DNA of 64,000 nt from assembly GCA_016931225.1 (NCBI GenBank), contig JAFGFE010000020.1:124001-188000 (forward strand), given 5' to 3'. The position numbers and the translations under genes were made by a program. Positions 27,280 through 35,394 of this stretch are shown here, one piece after another. The notes beneath the pieces were generated by a model. The model saw only the letters and a list, made by a program, of their open reading frames with translations. It made no database searches and was not told where the DNA came from. The DNA is from Candidatus Zymogenaceae bacterium (GTDB lineage Bacteria > Desulfobacterota > Zymogenia > Zymogenales > Zymogenaceae). Each line of letters starts with the position of its first letter. The first letter of the stretch is position 1.

Positions 27280-27978
27280 TCAGAAAAAATCCGCTACACA
27301 CCCCATAATGTATCGGGACACGACACATTCCGGGAAGTTCCGGGTGAGAAGAAACAGCCCCAGAACAAGCGATATCGGCGCCCAGATCCACAGGACGGAA
27401 AGAAGCCTGCGGCCGACCACGACCGCCCGCCTTTTACGCGAAAGCAGCGACGCCTGAATGGAGCTTATAATATGAACGATCAGGCCGATGATCCACAGAG
27501 GCAGAACGGCGTAGAGAACGAAGATGGCAAGACCCCGGAGCTTGTAACTCCTGTAGATGTTTCGGTAGATGGATGTCGCGGGCTCAGGCATGACCGGTCG
27601 GGACCCGCCGGCCCCTTTGCCCTGTGCCCTCGATCTCTCGGCTCGAGACGGGATCCCTCCCGGCGGCGTCCTGATATCGGCGATCACCTTGCTGAGCACC
27701 GTGATGCTCTCCCCCCAGAACTCCACAATATCTCCGCCGACAATGTTCCGGGAGTCGTTTTTTACCAGCTCCCCGTTAATGAATGTTCCATTGGAGCTGG
27801 TGTCATGATAATCAAGATGCGCGCCGTTGACCTTGAAAAATCCGTGATCCCGAGATATCCTCGCCCCCTTCAGGACGATATCGCTTCTTTTCCGCCTTCC
27901 GACGGTGATGAGGGGACGTGAAGTTTCAAATCGTTTCGTGCCGCCGTCAAGACCGATAATAAGAAATACCTGTTTCAT
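27280..27978 (-). CDS. FHA-domain membrane protein
   Basis: 232 aa from the ATG at MKQVFLII; the open frame continues upstream without a credible start. The N-terminal FHA domain has the canonical phosphothreonine-binding residues: VGRRKRSDI (Arg), RISRDHGFF (Ser and His) and TSSNGTFING (Ser, Asn). After a linker with Pro and Arg come two spans (LRGLAIFVLYAVLPLWIIGLIVHII and WIWAPISLVLGLFLL). It should bind phospho-threonine marks on the inner face of the membrane. It lies 13 bp before the zinc-ribbon kinase gene, whose autophosphorylated form is the obvious candidate ligand. Confidence 0.87.
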   Translation of the reverse strand: MKQVFLIIGLDGGTKRFETSRPLITVGRRKRSDIVLKGARISRDHGFFKVNGAHLDYHDTSSNGTFINGELVKNDSRNIVGGDIVEFWGESITVLSKVIADIRTPPGGIPSRAERSRAQGKGAGGSRPVMPEPATSIYRNIYRSYKLRGLAIFVLYAVLPLWIIGLIVHIISSIQASLLSRKRRAVVVGRRLLSVLWIWAPISLVLGLFLLTRNFPECVVSRYIMGCVADFF

Positions 27979-28148
27979 GATTCCATTCCATATCCAGTAT
28001 GTATAGAAGCGATGAACGCCGGACAAAAAAGAGATGCAACGTATCGAGAAACCGGTGGAGAATCTATGATGCCCCTGATGATAGCATACGATCAGGCCGC
28101 AGGCAACCGACAAGTCGTCCGGACGGCGAGAAACGAGTACGGTGCCCC

Positions 28149-29282
28149 CTATAGATCTTCATGGAGTCTCCCGTACGCCGTTCCCAGCACCTCCCAGACC
28201 AGATCGGGATTGTCGCTTTGCAGGTTCATGGGCGCGCCTCCCCGAAAACTCCACGCGGCGATGTTTTTTATCCCCAGGTCCGCAACGATCGATATCGCGT
28301 CGGAAATCTCCTGTTCCCTACCCGCCGGCACCCGGTAGGCCTGCACCCATATCTGGGGTGTCTTTCCGTACTCGGCGGACACACCGATCACCTTCTCGGT
28401 GGTGGAGGCGACGAACTCTCTCACGGGTTGTCTGAAGGCGTACCAGTAGGGATCGCTGCCGAAGATATCCACCGTGTCGATGGCGGCGATGAGATCCCAT
28501 GACGATACGCCGGTGAGGTGGCTTTCCTGGGGAAGCATCACCACGGCGTTCTTCAAACCCGCCGCGCCCCCCCGGGCCGATGCATTGGTAAAAAAGTCCA
28601 CGATGGATCGATCCCGAAAGGCGACAACCTCATCCGTCATCAGCTCAGGCATCTCCTCCCCGTATTGAATTCGAAACAGCTCCCGGCACCGGTCGCATCT
28701 GCAGGCCCATTCATTTTCTCCCTGTTCTCCCCGCCACACGGCCCTGGGGATGTAAAAATGCGGCTCGTCCCAGAAAAGCACGTCGGCGCCGGTCTCCACA
28801 GCTGTGTCGATCCAGCCGTCCATGAATTCCCGAAAGGTCGGCCGATTGATACATGCAGCGGGAAGCGGCGTGCCGTCGGCCAGCCGCTGGGTTTCCCCCG
28901 GGTGCTCCATGACAAATCGTGAAAACGCCTCGCCCCCGAACACGCCCCCCACACCCCAGGGATCGATATAGACGGTGAGCCCTGCGTCTTTGGAGATGCG
29001 CACCACCTCCCGCATGGCCTCGGAATAGAAGTGATAATCCGCCTCGGAGAAGGTGTGCACAACATACGTGCAGTGATGCCGGATGATATCCTCCATATCC
29101 CTTTTTACGTGTTCGGGGTCCCGGCTTCCGAAATAACTCACCCCGGTCTCAAAACCGCGGCCCTCCGCCCCCCGGGCAACCGCACCGTGAAACAGCCCCA
29201 CCGATCCCGACCCCAGGGCGAGAAGCGCCGCCCCGGACCCTGTCAGGAAACGCCGCCGACTGATATACTTCATGGATGACAT
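28149..29282 (-). CDS. Tat-exported putative TIM-barrel glycoside-hydrolase-like protein
   Basis: 377 aa. A twin-arginine signal is clear (ISRRRFLTGSGAALLALGSG). The mature protein looks like a TIM barrel: FETGVSYFGSRDPE near the start, GLTVYIDPWGVGG, DVLFWDEPHFYIP (acidic residue at a strand end, as for a glycosidase catalytic residue) and DIFGSDPYWY. A cysteine group ACRCDRCRELF follows the DEPHF strand and may bind metal. I do not know a characterised family with this layout; glycosidase activity is an inference. GGAGGG five bases before the ATG sets the start. It lies in the middle of the kinase/cell-wall block. Confidence 0.6.
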   Translation of the reverse strand: MSSMKYISRRRFLTGSGAALLALGSGSVGLFHGAVARGAEGRGFETGVSYFGSRDPEHVKRDMEDIIRHHCTYVVHTFSEADYHFYSEAMREVVRISKDAGLTVYIDPWGVGGVFGGEAFSRFVMEHPGETQRLADGTPLPAACINRPTFREFMDGWIDTAVETGADVLFWDEPHFYIPRAVWRGEQGENEWACRCDRCRELFRIQYGEEMPELMTDEVVAFRDRSIVDFFTNASARGGAAGLKNAVVMLPQESHLTGVSSWDLIAAIDTVDIFGSDPYWYAFRQPVREFVASTTEKVIGVSAEYGKTPQIWVQAYRVPAGREQEISDAISIVADLGIKNIAAWSFRGGAPMNLQSDNPDLVWEVLGTAYGRLHEDL

Positions 29283-29345
29283 ACAGACCCTCCGCCGTCA
29301 CGTTTCATCATATCATCTCTCTTTCTGCACCCATCGTCAGTAAGT

Positions 29346-29999
29346 TCATTCATCAAAAAAGGGATACGCCCCTGAGAGCGTATCCCTGCTAACCGAGATA
29401 ATAACCGGCGTCCCCACATCCACCATGTGGTAGAGCAGGATTGCGTCTTTTGCCGTGAGCTTGATACACCCCGCAGACCTGGTCGGCTTTCCGTCGACGA
29501 GCCTGGTGGTCCCGTGGATCTCGATGCAGTCGCCGGTGTATCCCCGGGCGACATCCTCTTCATTCGGATAATCAAGCCCCATGATCGTGGCGTCCTCCCC
29601 GCCGTAGGCATCTGTCCAGAGCCGTTCCTCATTCCGTCCCTCGGGGCCGTAGACGAGTCCCGTCTCGTCGCACCAGGTCATCCCCTCGATGACGGGGCTT
29701 CCCTTGTCGGTGTGTCCCCGGTTCACCTCCACCGACGCCATCCACGCGATGTGATATTCCCCCACCGGGGTTTTTCCGTCCCCCTCCCGGGTCTTTCCCA
29801 TGCCGCCGTAACCGGTCTCGCAGGGGAACGAGGCGATTAATTCGGCGCCTTCGTACACCAGGAACGCCTTTTCCGCGTCGATGACGAACACGACACGGTC
29901 ATCGAAAGCCCGAACATCATCGCCCCCGAAGGATACACCCGCCATAAAACAGATACACAGCGCCGCCAGGCTGAGAGCCGCTCTCTTGATATGTTCCAT
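29346..29999 (-). CDS. L,D-transpeptidase (YkuD family)
   Basis: 217 aa. Signal peptide AALSLAALCICFMAGVSFGG. The YkuD domain starts with VVFVIDAEKAFLVYEG, continues with the GDGKTPVGEYHI substrate-groove motif, and ends with CIEIHGTTRL and the catalytic SAGCIKL (Cys near res 186). It lacks the extra modules of the transpeptidase at 20421-21614. It probably makes 3-3 cross-links or anchors proteins to the wall. The ATG overlaps the TGA of the gene upstream (TGATG), so translation is coupled; a GTG one codon earlier is the alternative start. Confidence 0.9.
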   Translation of the reverse strand: MEHIKRAALSLAALCICFMAGVSFGGDDVRAFDDRVVFVIDAEKAFLVYEGAELIASFPCETGYGGMGKTREGDGKTPVGEYHIAWMASVEVNRGHTDKGSPVIEGMTWCDETGLVYGPEGRNEERLWTDAYGGEDATIMGLDYPNEEDVARGYTGDCIEIHGTTRLVDGKPTRSAGCIKLTAKDAILLYHMVDVGTPVIISVSRDTLSGAYPFFDE

Positions 30000-30568
30000 C
30001 ACTCCAGGATGTCGATATAGTCGTAATTTTCAATGATCAGCCAGCGCCCGTTGCTCTGGAGCTCCATAATGTACAGCTCCTCGGCGGCCTCGGAAAAGCT
30101 CGTGCCGTCCTTTTTATAAAACGTCATGGTGTATCGGGTGGCGACGTACGCCCGGTTTTCGTACTTGATCTCATTACTGAGCATTTCCCAATAGACATCG
30201 ACCCGCCTGTACGTGGCGAAATCCTTCTTGCGCTTGTTGGAAATGGCGGTATAGTTTCTCCTCGTCCCGTCCATGAAGATCTGAAGGGCGTCGACCGACC
30301 AGGCGCTCATATACAGGTCGAAATCGAGCGTGCGCCATCCGTCGTATACCGCCAGGAGGGTCCGCTCGATCTCACTCCTCTCGGACGGCGAGGGCGCTCT
30401 GCCGCCGAATGTGATCGCCACATCCCATCCATTGTCGATGAAGAGGGAATCACTCTCCGCAGCCGGAGTTGTATCTGCGGCAAATCCCACGCCGGAAAGC
30501 AGCAGAACCGATCCCAGTATCACCGTTCCGACGATTCGGACACACATCATTGTATGTTCTCTGTTCAT
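29999..30568 (-). CDS. Exported NTF2/SnoaL-like protein
   Basis: 189 aa from the ATG with CAGGAGCGATTGAT upstream. A signal peptide (IVGTVILGSVLLLSGVGFAAD) is followed by an alpha+beta domain with the features of NTF2-like folds: a leading helix (SERSEIERTLLAVYDGWRTLDFDLYMSAW), then strands YRRVDVYWEMLSNEIKYENRAYVATRYTMTFYKK and LYIMELQSNGRWLIIENYDYI. Such domains often bind small molecules or act as scaffolds outside the cell. Its stop overlaps the start of the L,D-transpeptidase gene, so the two products are likely to work together. Confidence 0.7.
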   Translation of the reverse strand: MNREHTMMCVRIVGTVILGSVLLLSGVGFAADTTPAAESDSLFIDNGWDVAITFGGRAPSPSERSEIERTLLAVYDGWRTLDFDLYMSAWSVDALQIFMDGTRRNYTAISNKRKKDFATYRRVDVYWEMLSNEIKYENRAYVATRYTMTFYKKDGTSFSEAAEELYIMELQSNGRWLIIENYDYIDILE

Positions 30569-30655
30569 ATCAATCGCTCCTGAAAATGACGTTTTTTCTC
30601 TTCCACGCTCTCGGGAACACACTCCCACCTCCGGCGCATCGATGTCCACCGTAGG

Positions 30656-30694
30656 AAAAAAAGGGACGCTCCGATCTTCGGTCGGGCGCCCCCT
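30656..30694 (-). terminator. Terminator after the OB-fold/FHA gene
   Basis: On the minus strand a GC-rich imperfect stem (GGGGGCGCCCGACC to GGAGCGTCCC) is followed by TTTTTTT, 38 bp after the stop codon. This would separate the first gene of the signalling block from those that follow, at least in part. A T run also exists on the plus side. Confidence 0.7.
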
Positions 30695-30731
30695 TCGTAT
30701 TTTTTTATGGTATCGGGAACGGCTGCATCAC

Positions 30732-31634
30732 CTATCCCATGAAACTGAATTTCACTTTGACGGTGCCCAGGAGGATTTCGTCCCCTTCGGCCAGCTCATG
30801 CTCTTCTTCGATGGCGTTACCGTTGACCTTGACCGGATTTGTGAGACTGACGTTTGAGAGAAAGTAGGTGCCCCGATCGTAGGTAATACGGCCATGTTCC
30901 CCGGAAACACCCCGGTCATCGGAAAAGAGGATGTTCCCCTTGTCCCGACCGATGGTGTTTTCGGCCGCCAGGAGGATCTGCTCTCCCTTTTTCGTGCCGG
31001 TGAGGACCTCCAACTGGGCCGGTTTCGACGGAACCTTTTCGGTTTTCGCACGCCCCTTTCCGGCGATGGCGGAGGCCTCTGTGTCGCTGATCTTTTCGGT
31101 GCGGGGACGGGTCCTGGCGGTGGCGGCTCGGGTGGCGTCGGTGGCGACGGTGGAGGGAATCGGCCCCGCGGTCACCGGCTTCGCCGCCGGAGCCTTCTGG
31201 GGACGGGTCAGGATGATGACCAGGACGATGATGAGAAGCAGCACTATCACACCCGCGATAATGGCGTACATCACGAAATTACCCCCGGCGGATCCGGTAT
31301 CCATCTCCCTGACGTAGGGCATCTGGGTATTCGGGTCCACTTGAACCAGCCCCTCAACAACGATCTTGTCTCCGGGTGCGGGGGGATCGAAGGTGTAGAT
31401 AACGATACGTTCGAAGCTGTCATCCACCAACACGTAGGAGCCCGGTGTGGTGGGACCCGCCGGGTTGGAGCTTTCCACCCTTCCCTCGAGTCTGACGGTC
31501 TTGTTGATGTATCGTGAAGGATTGATCAGAATATCACTCACAAATGCCTTTTCCGCGGCGATAGCTCCCAGAGAAAGAATAAGTACGAGGGCCGCAGCAC
31601 AAAATAAAATTTTTGTCGTTGACAAGCGCATCAT
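30732..31634 (-). CDS. OB-fold / transmembrane / FHA-domain protein
   Basis: 300 aa in three parts. An N-terminal signal (KILFCAAALVLILSLGAIAAE) precedes an exported domain with OB-fold-like pattern (INKTVRLEGRVESSNP, SYVLVDDSFERIVIY, GDKIVVEGLVQVD). A span (FVMYAIIAGVIVLLLIIVLVIIL, about 120-142) crosses to the cytoplasm, where a linker with several Thr/Arg repeats leads to a C-terminal FHA domain: IGRDKGNILF (Arg), GVSGEHGRI (Ser and His), NPVKVNGNAI. An Asn-Gly loop is present though SxNG is altered. It thus links an outside ligand-binding domain with an inside phosphothreonine reader. AAGGAGG precedes the paired ATGs. Confidence 0.82.
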   Translation of the reverse strand: MMRLSTTKILFCAAALVLILSLGAIAAEKAFVSDILINPSRYINKTVRLEGRVESSNPAGPTTPGSYVLVDDSFERIVIYTFDPPAPGDKIVVEGLVQVDPNTQMPYVREMDTGSAGGNFVMYAIIAGVIVLLLIIVLVIILTRPQKAPAAKPVTAGPIPSTVATDATRAATARTRPRTEKISDTEASAIAGKGRAKTEKVPSKPAQLEVLTGTKKGEQILLAAENTIGRDKGNILFSDDRGVSGEHGRITYDRGTYFLSNVSLTNPVKVNGNAIEEEHELAEGDEILLGTVKVKFSFMG

Positions 31635-32056
31635 CGCTTTGTCCTCCTTGGTTTTATTGAATTCTCATGTATGTCAATAAACCTCGATCATCGGCAATCG
31701 GGTTAGTTCGAAAACCACCGGTATATATCGCCGACAGCATGTATTACTATAATAAATAACCTTGGTTTTGTCCAAACCTTTTCTGCACGGGTTTTCCCCG
31801 TATTCATTCACAACCGGTGTATATCTCACTGTCCTTGTGTATTCGACGATACACCTCCCTCTCCTTACATCAGAAGAGTATCGAGGAGGCTCATCGTTTT
31901 TTTAGTTATATAAATAAGTCAAGTTCGGCGCGCACCTCACACCACTCAGATGTTCTCCATGCGCGTGTATGCACGATGACGGTTCCCGTCACCGATGACG
32001 AGCGGCATTCGGTCCAATTGTATCGCGAAAAAATATACTCCGGTCCCGGCACGTCC
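31635..32056. other. Intergenic stretch upstream of the signalling block
   Basis: About 420 bp, AT-richer than its surroundings at 31740-31920. It should contain the promoter of the OB-fold/FHA gene and hence part of the kinase block. Open frames here have no ribosome-binding site. No clear operator seen. Confidence 0.4.
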
Positions 32057-32233
32057 TTAAAACCATTCACGAAATGTTCCCAGCGCCAGGGAAGAAAAGA
32101 GAACGACCGCCGCAGCGAAGAACAAAATCAGACTTCTCCAGTCACCGGCGAAGAGGTGGCTGTAGGAGTCCGGAAATATCGCGGCAAGTACACAGAGGAT
32201 GCCGCTGACAACCGTGAGAATGTGCCACATCAT
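32057..32233 (-). CDS. Very small two-span membrane protein
   Basis: 58 aa from an ATG preceded by GAAAGGAAAG. The sequence has two hydrophobic stretches (WHILTVVSGILCVLAAIF and LILFFAAAVVLFSSLALGTF) joined by a short polar loop PDSYSHLFAGDWRS. No family is recognised. It is supported by the ribosome-binding site and clean membrane pattern but could be missed or rejected by other callers. Confidence 0.5.
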   Translation of the reverse strand: MMWHILTVVSGILCVLAAIFPDSYSHLFAGDWRSLILFFAAAVVLFSSLALGTFREWF

Positions 32234-32560
32234 GGATACTTTCCTTTCAAAAAATATTCCTTCGCGTTCGTCCGTGCATCTTTGCCGATACCCGGTAATG
32301 TAACGCTCCTTGTTATGTATATCGCGGTCGGGTTCAGACGAAACCGATCCTTTTCCTCGGAGATGAGGCGATGATCCCAACAGAGGAGGCTTCACACATA
32401 TACCGTTTTTTCCGTATCCGGAACCCATAAGAGAGCACAGTAAGAGTATATACAATCAGTGAATCAGTGATCATGGAGAACGTACGATGAAGATGCCGCG
32501 AGATATGTCTCCATGATCCGTCGTGTCATGGGCGCGCCCGTAATGAGTACGTATTCAGGT
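32234..32560. other. Intergenic stretch with no supported gene
   Basis: About 330 bp between the end of the corrinoid fusion gene and the start of the 58-aa membrane protein, both on the minus strand. No repeat, terminator with T run or credible open frame was seen. Confidence 0.35.
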
Positions 32561-34483
32561 TCAGCCGGCAAGTCTCTGCACCAGGGACACCGCTTCGCCG
32601 GCGTCGGCGGCGTACCCGTCTGCGCCGATATCATCGGCGAATTTTTTATTGACCGGCGCCCCACCCACGATCACCTTCACTCTATCCCGAATCCCCCGCT
32701 CGGACAATGAGTCGATCACCAGCTTCATCTGGTCCATGGTGGTGGTCAACAGGGCCGACATCCCCAGGATATGGGGATTGTATTGTTCCACCTGGCGGAT
32801 GAATTCATCGATGGTGACGTTGATGCCGATGTCCTTCACCTCGCACCCAACCCCCTTGAGCATGATCGCCACCATGTTCTTGCCGATATCGTGCATATCC
32901 CCCTGCACCGTCCCGATGAGCACCCTGATCTCCTCCGCAGCGCTCTTCCCCTCGGCCAGGTACGGCTCCAGGATAAAAAGCCCCTCGTTCATGGCCCGGG
33001 CCGCCAGCAGCACGTCCGGGATGAACAGCTCCCCGGTCCGAAAACACTCCCCGATCACCTCCATGGCCCCTATCATCCCGTCGTTGAGGATATCCCGGGC
33101 GGCATATCCCTCATCCAGGAGCCCGGTGATTACCTCCTTAAGGGCCTCCTCGTCGCCGTCCATGATCGCCTCTTTCACCGGCAACAGGCGTTGATCGATC
33201 TTTTTCTCCGGGGATACCCGGGCGGCGGCCATCGATAGCTCCGATTCGGAAACCGACCGGGCGCCCCCGGCGGTGAGGGGGAGACGCCCCTCTACGAGCG
33301 TCCGCTCACCTATCCTCCGGAGGCGATCGAAGGACGCCCCCGGAGGGGTCGAGTCCGCCGTCCCCAGGATCAACCGATCTCCCGGCGCCACCGAACTGAA
33401 GAGGTTGTCCATGAATCCCTCGAACTCCTCGTCGGTGGCGGTGGCGGGGGAGAGGACCGATTCCGGTATCCCCCCCATGATGGTCAGGGAGTCGCGCCAG
33501 CGTCGGTAGTATTCCTCGATGGTCACCTTGGTCATCGGGTACGGGGTCACCGATTCGGCCACGTGGGCGCCGCAATCACGGATCTGATCCATGAGGCCCT
33601 GGTTTTCGCCATCGGTATGGGTCGAGACGATCTTCCCCCGGGCCCCCAGATAGTCGGCGACCTTCCTGATCCACGGGGAGATCTCCTTTTCGAAGTACGG
33701 CGGATAAGTCAGCATCTCGTCGTAATTCGCCCCCCAGAGCACCACTTCATAGGGGGAGTCGCCGACGATCTTCATCACCTTGTCGTAATAGACCCCCACC
33801 CGCTCCGCCAGCTTCTGCATCAGGGGATAATTGTCCTTATATTCATAATAGAACCGCGTGGAGTCGATAAACTCCTTCTGGATATGATGCATGGGCGACG
33901 CCGCCAGGGACGCCCCACCCGCCGCCACCACACCGTCGTCTCCCACCTCGTCCCGGTATTCCGTCGCGCTGTCGTACTGGGGGAACACCTCGATGTGCTC
34001 GAATATCCACCCCACCACGTCATAATCGGCGTCTGTTTTGATGATACGCTCCTGGGTCCATCCGAGGGATGCCCCCCTTCTCTTCATCTCCTCGGTCAAC
34101 CCGCCCACGGTGCGCACCATTCCCACCGGTGTTTTATATTCAATGATCTGCTGGCCGTCCTTCTCCGAGACGGACACCTCCATATCCGGTGAAAACCGCC
34201 AGCCGTATACCGACTGGATGAAGTTGAACAGACCAATGGACTGGTGCAGCATGTCTTCCGGTCCCTTGATCATATTGGTGAAATCGGGGACCATGTGATA
34301 ACAGGCCCATCCTTCCGCCCGGGCGATATCGTCCGGCTTCTTGTTCTCGTATCCGGGGGGCAGGGTGCCCGCCATAGAATTGGCGATCCACCAGAGGTCC
34401 AGCCGGGGGACGAAGGGAATGACATCGACCATTTTTCCACGCATAGCGTCAAGAATTCGCTGTCTGTGGGTGGGGGAGGTCAT
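32561..34483 (-). CDS. CmuA-like fusion: URO-D methyltransferase domain plus corrinoid-binding domain
   Basis: 640 aa. The N-terminal 350 residues form a uroporphyrinogen-decarboxylase-like (URO-D) barrel, the fold of MtaA/CmuA methyltransferases (THTDGENQGLMDQI, TPYPMTKVTIEEYYRRW, IMGGIPESVL). A linker leads to a helical cap (LLPVKEAIMDGDEEALKEVITGLLDEG) and a B12-binding domain with GDMHDIGKN (His about res 531 as lower cobalt ligand), GMSALLTTT and VIVGGAPVN. This puts a methyl-corrinoid carrier and a methyltransferase in one chain, as in chloromethane enzyme CmuA. The methyl donor is unknown. CAGGAG sets the start. No reductive activator or tetrahydrofolate methyltransferase gene is adjacent. 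Confidence 0.87.
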   Translation of the reverse strand: MTSPTHRQRILDAMRGKMVDVIPFVPRLDLWWIANSMAGTLPPGYENKKPDDIARAEGWACYHMVPDFTNMIKGPEDMLHQSIGLFNFIQSVYGWRFSPDMEVSVSEKDGQQIIEYKTPVGMVRTVGGLTEEMKRRGASLGWTQERIIKTDADYDVVGWIFEHIEVFPQYDSATEYRDEVGDDGVVAAGGASLAASPMHHIQKEFIDSTRFYYEYKDNYPLMQKLAERVGVYYDKVMKIVGDSPYEVVLWGANYDEMLTYPPYFEKEISPWIRKVADYLGARGKIVSTHTDGENQGLMDQIRDCGAHVAESVTPYPMTKVTIEEYYRRWRDSLTIMGGIPESVLSPATATDEEFEGFMDNLFSSVAPGDRLILGTADSTPPGASFDRLRRIGERTLVEGRLPLTAGGARSVSESELSMAAARVSPEKKIDQRLLPVKEAIMDGDEEALKEVITGLLDEGYAARDILNDGMIGAMEVIGECFRTGELFIPDVLLAARAMNEGLFILEPYLAEGKSAAEEIRVLIGTVQGDMHDIGKNMVAIMLKGVGCEVKDIGINVTIDEFIRQVEQYNPHILGMSALLTTTMDQMKLVIDSLSERGIRDRVKVIVGGAPVNKKFADDIGADGYAADAGEAVSLVQRLAG

Positions 34484-34748
34484 GATACTATCTCCTGTAT
34501 ATGGTGAAGCACTGGCATCCATATGGGGAGAATCGGTAGGAGAACTGTGCTGGTATGGGTATATATGCCTCCCGTTTTTGGGGATATTGCGGGGAACGGG
34601 GCGGTTCGCGGTGCGGTTTCGACGATCATGATACTCTCATGGCAACGACGACGGAGACGGATGCGCTTGATTCCGACGGATTCTCCATCGGACGGCCGAA
34701 GTAACGCCCGAAGAAAAAGGAGGCGCATCAAAACGCGAAGGCATCCTC

Positions 34749-35234
34749 TTACTCCTCTTCCGTGTCCTGTTCCACCTCCACGTACACCTCAATGTCTTCA
34801 TCGTTTCCCTTGCTGGTTTTGGGTTTCGACTTTCTGAACAGCTGGATGATGCCGTCTTCATCCTCTTCATATACCTCGGTCCTCGGCTTTTGTCGCTCGG
34901 GGAATTCCATCTCATGAGCATCCGGGGCGTTGTCGCCCTCCATGTCTTCCTCCTTTTCGATTTCAGACAAGGCGCTGGTAATGTCCTCGTCGCTGATTTC
35001 AGACGCGGGGGAACCGATGGCTTCTCCCGAAAGGATCGGGAGTCCTGTCTCTTCATCCACCTGGTTATCGATGAAGTAGCGGATCGTCCTGACCAGGGGG
35101 GCCAGCTCCTCGTAGTCTTCGAAATCGCTACACCATGCCTCTATCAGCGTCAGAGCGTTGCGAACGATCCGGGTGCGAACCTCGTCATCGAAATGCGGCC
35201 CTCCCCCGCCCGTGGTATTGTCTTGGTCGCTCAT
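34749..35234 (-). CDS. Acidic hypothetical protein
   Basis: 161 aa, very rich in Glu and Asp. The N-terminal part looks folded and helical (VRTRIVRNALTLIEAWCSDFEDYEELAPLVRTIRYFID, about res 19-56); the rest, from about 80, is acidic and probably disordered (SALSEIEKEEDMEGDN, EVYEEDEDGIIQLF, and an EEE end). No membrane span or known domain is visible. The ATG has only a weak upstream site; a GTG four codons earlier is possible. It lies about 265 bp upstream of the corrinoid fusion gene on the same strand, which may or may not be meaningful. Confidence 0.6.
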   Translation of the reverse strand: MSDQDNTTGGGGPHFDDEVRTRIVRNALTLIEAWCSDFEDYEELAPLVRTIRYFIDNQVDEETGLPILSGEAIGSPASEISDEDITSALSEIEKEEDMEGDNAPDAHEMEFPERQKPRTEVYEEDEDGIIQLFRKSKPKTSKGNDEDIEVYVEVEQDTEEE

Positions 35235-35343
35235 GGCACCGTCCACTGAGAAATAGTTTATATATTTTATAGTAACATATCAGTCCTGCCACTTCATTAA
35301 AAAAAGTTTTGGCGACTCAACACTTTTTGATAATACTCCATAT

Positions 35344-35369
35344 AAAAACAGGGCGGTTTCCCGCCCTGT
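35344..35369 (-). terminator. Terminator of the D-aminoacylase-like gene at 35395-37161
   Basis: Perfect 9-bp stem ACAGGGCGG / CCGCCCTGT with a short loop. On the minus strand it is followed by TTTTTAT. It lies 26 bp after the stop codon. Confidence 0.85.
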
Positions 35370-35394
35370 AATAATTAATAGGTTGTTCTTTTTC

